Source of the DNA: Arthrobacter sp. StoSoilB5
GTDB taxonomy: Bacteria; Actinomycetota; Actinomycetes; Actinomycetales; Micrococcaceae
Reading direction: 5' to 3'
Assembly (NCBI RefSeq): GCF_019977235.1
Contig: NZ_AP024646.1
Span: forward strand, 2,418,001 to 2,482,000
Length of the DNA stretch: 64,000 nucleotides
Below, in pieces: positions 36,145-44,316 of this stretch. Made by a program: the position numbers and the translations under genes. A model generated the notes under the pieces. That model was not told the origin of the DNA and made no database searches. It was given only the letters and a program-made list of their open reading frames with translations. Position 1 is the first letter of the stretch. Each line of letters starts with the position of its first letter.

Positions 36145-36221
36145 CCAATATTGAATCCAATATTGCAGATTATTGGCAAATGTAGAAGGAAAATGTACTC
36201 ATTGCATGCATAATGGATTCA
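36145..36221. promoter_or_regulatory. Candidate GntR operator region in the divergent promoter
   Basis: CCAATATTG at 36145-36153 is repeated at 36157-36165 (the 4-base spacer between the CAATATTG units gives TTGAATCCAATA). An inverted near-copy, TAATGGATTCA, is at 36211-36221. The shared core with the 35622-35634 palindrome is (A/T)ATCCAATA. The region lies between the hypothetical membrane protein gene and the VOC/GntR genes, so it fits an autoregulated FCD-type GntR protein. Confidence 0.45.
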
Positions 36222-36242
36222 TTCGAGCACTAGGAGGCAGTT

Positions 36243-36773
36243 TTGCAGCGTGGAATACCCGGAGCGCAGGGTCTCGATCACGTCGGCTTCACGGTGCCGG
36301 ACCTGGACGAAGCGGAGAAGTTCCTGACCGAGGTCCTGGGCGCAACACTCATCTATACCTTGGGCGCCAAGCGTTCAGAGGATGATTGGATGAACGTCCA
36401 CATCGGCGTGCATCCGCGCACCGCGATCCGCGAAATTCGCTTCTATAGGCTTGGCAACGGTTCCAATTTGGAAGTCTTCCAGTACGACGCCGCCGAACCG
36501 CAGGCACGCCAACCCCGTAACAGCGACATTGGGGGCCACCACCTGGCCATCTACGTTGACGACATGGATGAGGCAGTGGCCTACCTTCACTCCTATGGGC
36601 TTGAAGTGATGGGTGAACCCACAGCAAGCGGGCAATCCGCCGAAGGCCAACGGTGGGTATATTTCCGGAGCCCATGGGGAATGCAGTTCGAACTAGTGAG
36701 CTTCCCAGGCGGCAAGGCCTACGAACGGGAGGCCCGCCTGCACCTGTGGCACCCCGGCCGCCCGGCAGAATAG
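36243..36773 (+). CDS. VOC (glyoxalase/bleomycin resistance) family protein
   Basis: 176-residue VOC protein with two beta-alpha-beta-beta-beta modules: LDHVGFTVPDLDEAEKFLTE and GHHLAIYVDDMDEAVAYL, ending GMQFELVSFPGG. Candidate metal ligands are the His of LDHV, the His of GHHLA and the Glu of FELVSF. The start is TTG 36243, supported by GGAGG at about 36232-36237. The gene precedes the GntR gene by six bases. The substrate is unknown; the 2-oxoacid dehydrogenase operon is divergent and shares candidate operators. Confidence 0.85.
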   Translation: MQRGIPGAQGLDHVGFTVPDLDEAEKFLTEVLGATLIYTLGAKRSEDDWMNVHIGVHPRTAIREIRFYRLGNGSNLEVFQYDAAEPQARQPRNSDIGGHHLAIYVDDMDEAVAYLHSYGLEVMGEPTASGQSAEGQRWVYFRSPWGMQFELVSFPGGKAYEREARLHLWHPGRPAE

Positions 36774-36778
36774 CAGGT

Positions 36779-37477
36779 ATGACTATCGAATCCACCACCC
36801 ATGGCAAAGCAGGCGCACGTGTGGCCGCAGCCATGCGCGAGGCAATCCTGGCCGGTACCTACAAGCCCGGCAGCCGGATCCGGCAGGAAGACGTGGCTGA
36901 ACGGTACGGTGCCAGCCGCGTGCCTGCCAGGGAAGCACTCCGGATGCTTGAGGCAGAAGGCCTGGTGAAGGTGGTCGCCAATACTGGCGCCTGGGTCACC
37001 AGTCTCAACCTCGTGGAGTGCGAGGAGATCTACCAGGTGCGTGAGCGGCTTGAACCGCTCCTGCTCCGCTACAACGTCCCGCTCCTTACTGCGCTCCAGA
37101 TCGAGGCATTGGACGGCCTGGCGCATGAGATGGAAACTGCTGGTGACGTGGAGACGTTCCTCCGCCTTGACCGGGACTTCCACCTTTCCTGTTACACCGC
37201 CGCCCAGACGATCATGCTGACGGACACGGTACTGCGGTTGTGGAACCGGACGCAGCCTTACAGGTGGGCCTACACCTCTGTTTTCCGTTCCGAGGGTGAT
37301 CGGAGCGCTCACCACGAGCACCATTTGCTCGTAGCCGCACTGCGTCGCCGCGATGCCGATGAGGCGGAACGCGTACTCACCTCGCACATCCGTCGCACCC
37401 GCCTTGAGCTGGCCCGGCATCCGGAAATCTTCGAAAACCCAGCTACTGCGCCGCCAGGCCTGGGGGACAACGACTGA
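36779..37477 (+). CDS. GntR family regulator, FCD type
   Basis: 232-residue regulator: winged HTH (AAAMREAILAGTYKPGSRIR, DVAERYGASRVPAREALRML) and an all-helical FCD ligand domain (EEIYQVRERLEPLLLRYN, DRDFHLSCYTAA, EHHLLVAALRRRDADEAERVL) with the usual His residues for metal/ligand binding. ATG 36779 is chosen because it begins the HTH domain properly. It is convergent with the PucR gene (gap of one base). It probably controls the VOC gene, itself and the E1/E2 operon. Confidence 0.92.
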   Translation: MTIESTTHGKAGARVAAAMREAILAGTYKPGSRIRQEDVAERYGASRVPAREALRMLEAEGLVKVVANTGAWVTSLNLVECEEIYQVRERLEPLLLRYNVPLLTALQIEALDGLAHEMETAGDVETFLRLDRDFHLSCYTAAQTIMLTDTVLRLWNRTQPYRWAYTSVFRSEGDRSAHHEHHLLVAALRRRDADEAERVLTSHIRRTRLELARHPEIFENPATAPPGLGDND

Positions 37478-37478
37478 C

Positions 37479-38777
37479 TCAGCCGTGTTCCTTCCCTGAT
37501 GCCGGGGAAAGATCGATCGTTTCTGCGAGGTAAAGTGCAGCCCAAAGAATCCCTTGCCGCTCCTTGACTCTGTGCCCCAACAACTCCTCTGCACGCCCAA
37601 TGCGGTATTTGATGGTGTTGTTCGCGACGCTCAGCTCTGCTGCGGCACCCGCGGGACTGCAGTTGTGTTCAAGGTAGACGCGAACTGTCTCACGCAGGGC
37701 CGCCTCCTTGGAGCCGGCGAGGGCACCCAACTCGTCTCGGGCAAAGCTGGCCGCCTTTGCGGGATCTGCGGTCAGCAGCACCGCAAACCGGACATCCTTG
37801 AAAAACACGGGTTCACTCCATGGCTTGCCGGCTGGCGCAAGCAGGGATACGTTGGCCGCGCTGACCGCTTCTTCATGGCTGCCGCGGAACCCCTCCAAAC
37901 CGGTTGCTGGACGCCCCACGGCAACGAGGGTGTGCGGGACGCCCTTGATAGCGGCCATGTTGACTGCTTTAGGCTCTAGAAAGGCACCCCAGGCCCACAC
38001 CTCGTGGTTGCCGGCCGGGAGCACAAGCTGCGCCGTGGCGCCCATGCGCGCCAACAACATCGCTGCTGCCCGATCAAGCCCTTCAACGGTTGCGTCGTCA
38101 CGGCCTTCGCGACGCAGGACCAGACCTACGTGGGTGCGGTTGGCGAGCTCGTACCGAAGTTTTGCACGGTCCGGACCCAGCGCCTCGCCCCGCAGCAGTG
38201 CGCGGACCAGTTCGGCACGCGAACCATCCACGCTTGCCAGCCACGCCTGCTCCTCAGCTGCATAGGCAGCACTGCTCGCCAGAGCAAACGTGCTGACGTG
38301 GTCAACAAGGAAGTGGGAGAGCTCAGCAAGTTCCTTTGACTGCATCTCGGCCGGGACAAGGCGCCGGAACTCTTCCACCAGCACGTCACTGAAACGCGCG
38401 TGGGAGACCCGCTGCACTTCGAGGATCTTGGCCAGCGACACCCGCTGCCTGACGGCACGGGCCGTCTGCAAAACCATTTCCAACGGAACAGTGGTGGGAA
38501 CGGGAACGCCCTGATCAAGGGCCAGCAGGGCCTCCATGACCACCGCTTCAGCAGGGGGACGCAACTCCTGTGTAGCTTCCTCCCGCCTGGTTGCGGGCGT
38601 CGCCGGGTCGACACCCAACTGCGCCAGTTCCAGCGATATTTCTACGGCCCACAAGGCCGCGTCCAGGCCGATACAGCCCACGGTCCTGTTCCAGGTGGCC
38701 GGCAGGCAGGCAGGCTTCAGGCGATCTGCAGACCCCGCAGGATGGAGATCCCGCACCCAGGATCTAGCTCTTGACAT
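37479..38777 (-). CDS. PucR/CdaR-type transcriptional regulator
   Basis: 432 residues from ATG 38777, chosen for GGGGGAAGGACAA upstream; the frame is open to 39008. It has an N-terminal helical sensory region, a GGDEF-like CdaR region, and a C-terminal PucR HTH (LRETVRVYLEHNCSPAGAAAELSV then NTIKYRIGRAEELLG). Such proteins activate catabolic operons for purines, amino acids or aromatics. It lies at the edge of the hydroxyquinol cluster, and a copy of the cluster's promoter box (38940-38965) sits upstream, so it is the best candidate activator. Confidence 0.88.
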   Translation of the reverse strand: MSRARSWVRDLHPAGSADRLKPACLPATWNRTVGCIGLDAALWAVEISLELAQLGVDPATPATRREEATQELRPPAEAVVMEALLALDQGVPVPTTVPLEMVLQTARAVRQRVSLAKILEVQRVSHARFSDVLVEEFRRLVPAEMQSKELAELSHFLVDHVSTFALASSAAYAAEEQAWLASVDGSRAELVRALLRGEALGPDRAKLRYELANRTHVGLVLRREGRDDATVEGLDRAAAMLLARMGATAQLVLPAGNHEVWAWGAFLEPKAVNMAAIKGVPHTLVAVGRPATGLEGFRGSHEEAVSAANVSLLAPAGKPWSEPVFFKDVRFAVLLTADPAKAASFARDELGALAGSKEAALRETVRVYLEHNCSPAGAAAELSVANNTIKYRIGRAEELLGHRVKERQGILWAALYLAETIDLSPASGKEHG

Positions 38778-38939
38778 TTGTCCTTCCCCCGCATCCTTGC
38801 GGGTTCCCGAACCATTCGGGACTAATGCGAGCACTATACGCGCCCGCTGGGCAAAGCTCATAGCACGCCTGGCGCGGGATTTGCCAGGCCTGAGTGAGCC
38901 TACTTCGCTTCTTTTTTTGGAGCGCCAACAGGTGTTGGT

Positions 38940-38965
38940 GGTTTTGGCGGGTAGGGGGCAAGCGG
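38940..38965. promoter_or_regulatory. Box A copy upstream of the PucR gene
   Basis: GGTTTTGGCGGGTA followed by GGGGGCAAGCGG. It matches box A found at 39891-39915 and 49035-49059 (one base longer in the middle). The companion box B is absent here. The rest of 38778-39180 shows no gene. Confidence 0.55.
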
Positions 38966-39180
38966 TGAAGCCGGGGGAGGGGGTAGCGTCAGTGCGCCCA
39001 AGGACCACGGCCCCACTATCACCGGACCAGGCCGGTTCGTTCCCTGGTCTTCGCCCCGCCCATCAATGCCCAGCAACAGCAACTCCGAGCCATAAGCCAG
39101 CGCATCATGAGGTGGTTGATCCTGAGGAACGCTGCCTCCGCTTACCCTGACCTCCCCTGGTCTGTTGCAGGTTGCACAGG

Positions 39181-39214
39181 AAAGTGGGCCGCAGGCATGC
39201 CCACGGCCCACTTT
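39181..39214 (-). terminator. Terminator of the VOC gene
   Basis: AAAGTGGGCCG at 39181-39191 pairs perfectly with CGGCCCACTTT at 39204-39214, 12-base loop. It lies just after the stop (39230) of the minus-strand VOC gene. Confidence 0.7.
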
Positions 39215-39229
39215 GTTGACGCCTTGGGA

Positions 39230-39709
39230 TCAGGGCGCCGCTTCCGGGTGCAGCTCAACTGCTGCCGTGAGGATGCCCTCCCAGGTGGTTTCGTTGAACT
39301 CAATGATGTTCCCGTCTGGGTCCTTGAGATAAACGAATCTTGCAGGGTCGCTGCTCCATGTGCCGGGATCGTGGACGCGCTGCCCACCAGCGGCCTCAGC
39401 GCGAACCAGAGCATCGTCCATGTTGTCTACGTGCAGGGCAAAATGCATGAACGAGGCTTGGGTCTGCGGGACACCGATTGTTGTGTTGGGTTCTGGAATG
39501 AACTGGAATAGTTCGATCCCGAACCCGTCAGGCAGTTCGATGTAGGCGATGACGTATTCGGTGTCCTTGACGCCGAAGAAGATCTCGGTCAGCTGAGGGT
39601 TGTTCGAGTAAGGGCGCAGGACCTCCTTCCCTCCAAGGGCCTCGACATAGAACTTCGTGGAGCGTGCGATGTCTGAGACCCGCACGGCCAAATGCTGGAC
39701 AGTCGCCAT
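39230..39709 (-). CDS. VOC family protein (glyoxalase-like)
   Basis: 159 residues: VQHLAVRVSDIARSTKFYVEALGG, FMHFALHVDNMDDALVRAEAAGG and DPDGNIIEFNETTWE. The His of QHLAV, the His of MHFAL and the Glu of IEFNE form a complete metal site. ATG 39709 overlaps by one base (TGATG) the stop of a 26-codon reading frame, indicating coupling. It is divergent from the flavin reductase operon of the hydroxyquinol cluster. VOC proteins include isomerases, dioxygenases and lyases; the role here is unknown. Confidence 0.9.
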   Translation of the reverse strand: MATVQHLAVRVSDIARSTKFYVEALGGKEVLRPYSNNPQLTEIFFGVKDTEYVIAYIELPDGFGIELFQFIPEPNTTIGVPQTQASFMHFALHVDNMDDALVRAEAAGGQRVHDPGTWSSDPARFVYLKDPDGNIIEFNETTWEGILTAAVELHPEAAP

Positions 39710-39789
39710 CAGAGCGCTCCTCTGGCGCCGTGTTCGTGCAGGCCAGAGGCTTGCACGGGTGCTTGGTTCGGAAGATCTCCATTGACCAT
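39709..39789 (-). CDS. 26-residue leader ORF coupled to the VOC gene
   Basis: ATG at 39789 with GGAGAAAGG upstream, 26 codons (MVNGDLPNQAPVQASG ...), stop overlapping the VOC start as TGATG. Too short for family recognition. The good ribosome binding site and the overlap suggest it is translated, as a coupling leader or a small protein. Confidence 0.4.
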   Translation of the reverse strand: MVNGDLPNQAPVQASGLHEHGARGAL

Positions 39790-39890
39790 CGTGTTGGTAC
39801 CTTTCTCCATGTTCGCCAAGATCGGCTTCGTTTCATGATGGGGCCCCCGTCCGGGGCCCCGCTTGCCTTCCCGGGCCAAAGGGCCGTCTC

Positions 39891-39952
39891 GGTTTTGGCT
39901 GGTAAGGGCAAGCGGCATGGGCGCCGACAGAGTTGACTGGGTCACACTTTCC
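39891..39952 (+). promoter_or_regulatory. Bipartite promoter element (boxes A and B) of the flavin reductase operon
   Basis: Box A is 39891-39915 (GGTTTTGGCTG ... GGGCAAGCGG) and box B is 39932-39952 (GTTGACTGGGTCACAC and five more bases). Both recur, in the same order and orientation relative to the gene, upstream of the monooxygenase gene at 48997-49059. The downstream leader is also conserved (GGACGAGATGGAGCC against GGACGAGGTGGAACC). The distance from box B to the start codon is 51 bases in both. TTGACT in box B may serve as a -35 hexamer. Confidence 0.75.
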
Positions 39953-40003
39953 GATGCTCGGCACAAGGCCGGACGAGATGGAGCCCAGAGAAGGGAACCG
40001 ACG

Positions 40004-40594
40004 ATGACGTCGAACCAGGCAATCAACAACGAAGTGGACCAGAGCCCTGCCGCCACCGCGCTCGTCCCGGACGGTCAGCTGCTGGAAGGCATCTCGCCCG
40101 ACGAATTTCGGCTGGCTTTCCGCAACCATGCGGCCGGCGTGGCTATTATCACGGCCGACGCCGGGGACGGTCCAGTCGCCATGACGGCGACGTCCGTGTT
40201 CTCTGTCAGTGCGACGCCGCCGTTGCTGGTGTTCTCGGTGTCGTCGCTGTCTTCCGCGACGCCGACCATCCTGCGGTCCTCATCGCTGGTGGTCCACCTG
40301 CTTGACACGACGAATATTGCCTTGGCACGCCTCTGCTCCACGAGTGGGGTGGACCGGTTCGCCGATCAGGATACCTGGGACGTCCTGCCGACGGGGGAGC
40401 CATACTTCGTGGAGCCGCCTGTGCGTATCCGGGGCGAGGTGGTGAATACCTATGAGGCCGGCATGTCACGCCTGGTGGTGGTCAACGTTACACACGCCAC
40501 ATCGCCCGGGGCCGACGTCGAAACCCTCAACGCACCTCTGGTCTACCACAGCCGTAAGTGGCTGGCCCTGGACCGGACGGCCGCCCTCGCCTGA
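40004..40594 (+). CDS. Flavin reductase of a two-component monooxygenase (HpaC-like)
   Basis: 196-residue FMN/FAD reductase of the flavin_reduct family: FRNHAAGVAIITADAGDGP, AMTATSVFSVSATPPLLVFS, VHLLDTTNIALARLCSTSG and a terminal YHSRKWLAL. ATG 40004 with AAGGGAACCG upstream; the conserved 51-base spacing to box B supports it. It would supply reduced flavin to the acyl-CoA-dehydrogenase-fold monooxygenase at 47704-48945, which has the same promoter elements although 7 kb away. Confidence 0.9.
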   Translation: MTSNQAINNEVDQSPAATALVPDGQLLEGISPDEFRLAFRNHAAGVAIITADAGDGPVAMTATSVFSVSATPPLLVFSVSSLSSATPTILRSSSLVVHLLDTTNIALARLCSTSGVDRFADQDTWDVLPTGEPYFVEPPVRIRGEVVNTYEAGMSRLVVVNVTHATSPGADVETLNAPLVYHSRKWLALDRTAALA

Positions 40595-40719
40595 CCACTA
40601 CGTGGGTCTTCCAGGTGTCATGACTCAAAAGCTCGCTAGTTTCCATCCCGAGGGTCCCGTCGGGGCGCCTCAATACCAGATACAACGTGCACTGACATGA
40701 CAAAGGAGTCGTGAAGATT

Positions 40720-42048
40720 ATGCAGGACAAAGAAATTGTTGTGCTGGACGAATCCAGGTCGGCGGCGAGTGGGCTCACAGAAGCCGCGCCGCCCGCACTC
40801 AGCGTCCGCGACGGAGCGGCTGTGCCGCAGGAACCGGTCTCGGGCCTGTGGATGGCCCTGTACACCTTGGCGAACATTGGTTACTGGCTTGCCGTTATCA
40901 CTCCTGGAGTGATAGCGCTTCCGCTCAAGGTGACCAGCCTGGTGGGTTCGGAACAGGCTCCTGCTGCATTGGGGATCGTTGCAGCTGCGGGACCGGCCAT
41001 TGCGCTGATCGCCACCCCGGTTTTCGGCAGGCTCAGTGACCGCACCACCTCACGGCTCGGGCGTCGTCGGCCCTACCTGCTCCTCAATCCGCTCATTGGC
41101 GTGGTGGGGGCTGTGATGGGTGGCCTGGCACCGAACATCGCAGTTCTGGCCGTCGGGTACGGGCTGTTGGCGATCGGTTTCACCGGTTCGTTCGGCGCGC
41201 TGGCGCCTGTGGTGGCAGACCGTGTCCCTGTCAATCAGCGTGGCCTCGTCTCCGGCCTGATCGGCATCAGCGTTCCCGTGGGGCTCGTCGGCGGAACCTT
41301 TGTGGTGCAGTACATCGCCACGGACCCGCTGTTGCCGCTGGCCGTTCCGGCAGCTATGGGCGCCATCCTGATAATCATGTTCGGCGTCCATATGAAGGAT
41401 GCACGGCTGGCACCGGAGTCCCGGCCGGCGGCGTCATGGCGGAGCCTGCCGGCAACCTTCTGGGTCAATCCGCGCCGCTATCCTGATTTCGCCTGGGCAT
41501 GGTGGGGAAGGGCGCTGCTCCTCCTTGCTTATGCCCTCCTGACTCTGTACCAGACCTTCTTCCTCATTGACCGGCTGGGCATCCCGGCCTCTGAAGTGGC
41601 CAACTATGTGTTCCTGTCCATGCTCGTCCTGTCTGTGACCATGGTGGCCTCTAGCATCATCGGCGGACGCCTCAGCGATGTGATGGAACGCCGCAAGCCA
41701 TTCATCATCGGCTCTGCCGTGATCTACGGCGCCGCCCTCCTGGTGATCGCGACATCCACCACCTTCACCCAGTTCCTGATTGGAATAGCCATTACCGGGT
41801 TGGGCAACGGCGCCTACACCGCGGTGGATGCTGCCCTGGCCACCCAGGTACTCCCCAATCCGGACGACACGGCAAAGGACCTGGGCGTATTCAACATCGC
41901 CGCCACGTTTCCAAACGCAGCAGCGCCCGCCATCGCTCCGCTGATCCTTGCCATCGGCGGCGGAAACTACACCGTGCTCTTCGCCGTGGCCGGTGGCATT
42001 GCCATCATCAGCGCCCTGGCGATCGTCCCTATCAAGGGCGTCCGCTAG
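40720..42048 (+). CDS. MFS transporter
   Basis: 442-residue, 12-TM major facilitator. The cytoplasmic motif A between TM2 and TM3 is GRLSDRTTSRLGRRRPY, repeated in the second half as GGRLSDVMERRKPF. ATG 40720 is chosen over GTG 40711 because of the spacing to AAAGGAG. It lies in the hydroxyquinol operon and probably imports the aromatic substrate; it resembles the GPH/sugar-like or aromatic acid porters, and no substrate can be assigned. Confidence 0.88.
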   Translation: MQDKEIVVLDESRSAASGLTEAAPPALSVRDGAAVPQEPVSGLWMALYTLANIGYWLAVITPGVIALPLKVTSLVGSEQAPAALGIVAAAGPAIALIATPVFGRLSDRTTSRLGRRRPYLLLNPLIGVVGAVMGGLAPNIAVLAVGYGLLAIGFTGSFGALAPVVADRVPVNQRGLVSGLIGISVPVGLVGGTFVVQYIATDPLLPLAVPAAMGAILIIMFGVHMKDARLAPESRPAASWRSLPATFWVNPRRYPDFAWAWWGRALLLLAYALLTLYQTFFLIDRLGIPASEVANYVFLSMLVLSVTMVASSIIGGRLSDVMERRKPFIIGSAVIYGAALLVIATSTTFTQFLIGIAITGLGNGAYTAVDAALATQVLPNPDDTAKDLGVFNIAATFPNAAAPAIAPLILAIGGGNYTVLFAVAGGIAIISALAIVPIKGVR

Positions 42049-42155
42049 GCTCCTGCGCAGATCAGCCACGGGCTGAGCCGCACTCCTGGATATCGATACG
42101 CCTGTACCACCAGAAAATCACCCGAGTGACGGGTTGATTGTTGAAAGGAAAAATT

Positions 42156-42860
42156 GTGACTGATCGAAACATTGTTGTTGTTGGAGGCACCAGCGGCATC
42201 GGTCTTGAACTGAGCCGCAGGATTGTGGCACGGGGAGACAAAGTGATCCTGACCGGCCGCGACGCTACGCGGGCAGAAGATGTTGCAGCGTCCCTGGGGC
42301 CAAACGCCACCGGCATCAGTGTTGACCTGGCGTCGCCGCATACCATTGCCGAAAGTGTGGCCTCCGTAGGGGAAGTCCACGGATTAGTGCTCTCCGCCGT
42401 GGAACGCGACTCAAACACGGTCCGCGACTTCAGCATTGACAAGGCCGGCCGCCTCGCAACCCTGAAACTTGTGGGGTACCTGGAGACCATCCATGCCCTG
42501 ATCGGACGGATCGAAGAAACGGTGGATACGGGGATCGTGCTCATGGGCGGAATCGCCAGGTACCGCCCCTACCCCGGTTCGTTGACGGTATCCACGGTCA
42601 ACGGTGGCGTTGAAGGGATGGCCACCGCCCTTGCCGCAGAGCTTGCTCCAGTCCGCGTGAACGTCCTCCACCCGGGCATCATCGGCGACAGCCCATTCTG
42701 GGAAGACAAGACCGGCGCACTCGACGCATACCGCTCGCGGACCCCCGGCGGTGAGCTCCCAACGGTAGAGGACGTGGTGGAATCAACCCTGTTTCTCCTC
42801 GACAACAAGGGCGTCTCGGGAACCACCCTCCACGTCAACCGCGCCACCCTGACCACGTGA
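42156..42860 (+). CDS. SDR-fold protein lacking the usual catalytic residues
   Basis: 234-residue Rossmann protein. The nucleotide-binding TGxxxGxG-type motif is present (VVGGTSGIGLELSRR) and the C-terminal region VRVNVLHPGIIGDSPF fits SDR proteins. The catalytic YxxxK motif, expected just before VEGMATALAAELAP, is replaced by a stretch reading GSLTVSTVNGG, and the usual Ser strand reads IVLMGGIARY. So the Ser/Tyr/Lys triad is missing. GTG 42156 is the start (AAAGGA upstream). It may be a binding or isomerase-like protein rather than a reductase. Confidence 0.85.
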   Translation: MTDRNIVVVGGTSGIGLELSRRIVARGDKVILTGRDATRAEDVAASLGPNATGISVDLASPHTIAESVASVGEVHGLVLSAVERDSNTVRDFSIDKAGRLATLKLVGYLETIHALIGRIEETVDTGIVLMGGIARYRPYPGSLTVSTVNGGVEGMATALAAELAPVRVNVLHPGIIGDSPFWEDKTGALDAYRSRTPGGELPTVEDVVESTLFLLDNKGVSGTTLHVNRATLTT

Positions 42861-42881
42861 GCCCCATTGCGGACAGTCACC

Positions 42882-42908
42882 TGCTGCGGCCGTCCGATGG
42901 CCGCAGCA
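42882..42908 (+). other. Intercistronic hairpin
   Basis: TGCTGCGGCC (42882-42891) and its complement GGCCGCAGCA (42899-42908) with a 7-base loop, between the SDR-fold and M24-fold genes. No T-run follows, so it is more likely an mRNA stability or processing element than a terminator. Confidence 0.5.
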
Positions 42909-42933
42909 CCCAACGATCTTTCAGGAGAACTCA

Positions 42934-44316
42934 ATGAAGAGTACCGGCACCACCGGAACCAACGCCGTTGACTGGGAAGCCAGGGTGGACTTCGACCGGC
43001 TGCGCGATGAACGCCTGGGACGCCTCAAAGCAGAACTGGCCGCGTCCGAGCTCGGTGCGGTCCTCGCCTTTGACTTCTCCAACATCCGGTATATGAGCTC
43101 CACCCACATCGGGACGTGGGCGGTCGACAAGCTCATCCGCTTCTCCCTGCTCACCCGCAACACCGACCCCATTGTGTGGGACTTCGGTTCGGCAGCCAAA
43201 CACCACAGGATCTACAACCCCTGGCTGGACACCACTACCGCCGAGATGGACGCAAACCCCGATGCCCCGCACGAAGGCGCCAAACGGCCCCGCCTGGAAA
43301 GTGGTGCCCGGGCCGGAATCTCGACCCTCCGCGGCGCCTTTCCGCCGGATGCGCAGATGGCCGAAAAAGTAGCCAGGAAGATCAAGCGCGAGTTGGAGAA
43401 GTTCGGCCTGGCCAACGAACCGCTTGGTGTTGACGTGATCGAGTTGCCCATCCTGTTTGCCCTGCAGCACGAGGGCATACGCGTGGTGGACGGCCAACAG
43501 GTGTTTATGGAGGCGCGGCGGGTCAAGACCCACGACGAGATCCGCCTACTCACTCAGGCCGCCTCCATGGTGGACGCCGCCTATGAGGAGCTCTACCGGT
43601 TCCTCCGACCAGGGGTTCGCGAAAACGAGGCCGTGGGACTGGTGGCAAAGACCCTCTATGACCTGGGCTCCGAGTACGTCGAAGGGGTGAACGCGATCTC
43701 AGGTGAGCGTTGCTCGCCGCACCCCCACGTGTTCTCCGACCGCCTGATCCGGCCGGGCGACCCGGCATTTTTTGACATCCTTCACAGCTACAACGGCTAC
43801 CGCACCTGCTACTACCGCACATTCGCGGTGGGCTCGGCCAGTTCGGCGCAACGAGATGCCTACACCAGGGCACGTGAGTACATGGACAAGGCCATCGCCC
43901 TCGTGAAGCCAGGCGCCACCACTGCGGACGTCGTGGCCGTGTGGCCCACCGCGCAGGAGTTCGGTTTCGAGAATGAGGAGGCCGCCTTCGCGCTGCAGTA
44001 CGGACATGGTGTGGGGCTCTCGATTTGGGAGAAGCCAATTTTCTCGAGGCTGACCTCCCTGGACCACCCCGAGGTGCTGCAGGAAGGCAACGTCTTCGCC
44101 CTCGAAACCTACTGGCCTTCCGCAGACGGGTGGGGCGCTGCCCGCATCGAGGAGGAAGTGGTGGTCACGGCCACGGGCTGCGAAGTCATCACAAAGTTCC
44201 CGGCGGAGGAACTGCTGGTGGCCGGAAAGCGGTACTACACCATTGGTGGCCCGCTCAACCTGGAGCGCGACTCGCAGTCGCACCTCAACACCACCTGGGG
44301 CCGGGGCGAGGCGTGA
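42934..44316 (+). CDS. M24-fold (creatinase/Xaa-Pro peptidase family) protein with a changed metal site
   Basis: 460 residues: N-terminal creatinase_N-like domain (about 1-230, FDFSNIRYMSSTHIG) and C-terminal pita-bread M24 domain. In M24 metallopeptidases the ligands are Asp, Asp, His, Glu, Glu. Here the first Asp (FFDILHSYNGYR) is present, the second (normally in CSD.TRTF) is replaced, reading TCYYRTF, while His (YGHGVGLSIWE) and the two Glu (VFALETYWP, RIEEEVVV) remain. M24-fold enzymes include the metal-free creatinase and the DMSP lyase DddP, so a non-peptidase reaction on a small molecule is plausible. Its stop overlaps the next start (GTGA). Confidence 0.88.
   Translation: MKSTGTTGTNAVDWEARVDFDRLRDERLGRLKAELAASELGAVLAFDFSNIRYMSSTHIGTWAVDKLIRFSLLTRNTDPIVWDFGSAAKHHRIYNPWLDTTTAEMDANPDAPHEGAKRPRLESGARAGISTLRGAFPPDAQMAEKVARKIKRELEKFGLANEPLGVDVIELPILFALQHEGIRVVDGQQVFMEARRVKTHDEIRLLTQAASMVDAAYEELYRFLRPGVRENEAVGLVAKTLYDLGSEYVEGVNAISGERCSPHPHVFSDRLIRPGDPAFFDILHSYNGYRTCYYRTFAVGSASSAQRDAYTRAREYMDKAIALVKPGATTADVVAVWPTAQEFGFENEEAAFALQYGHGVGLSIWEKPIFSRLTSLDHPEVLQEGNVFALETYWPSADGWGAARIEEEVVVTATGCEVITKFPAEELLVAGKRYYTIGGPLNLERDSQSHLNTTWGRGEA

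Noticed and set aside
39107-39511. 134-codon plus-strand frame over the VOC gene
   Set aside because: Antisense of a VOC gene with a complete metal site; its start lies in the terminator region.
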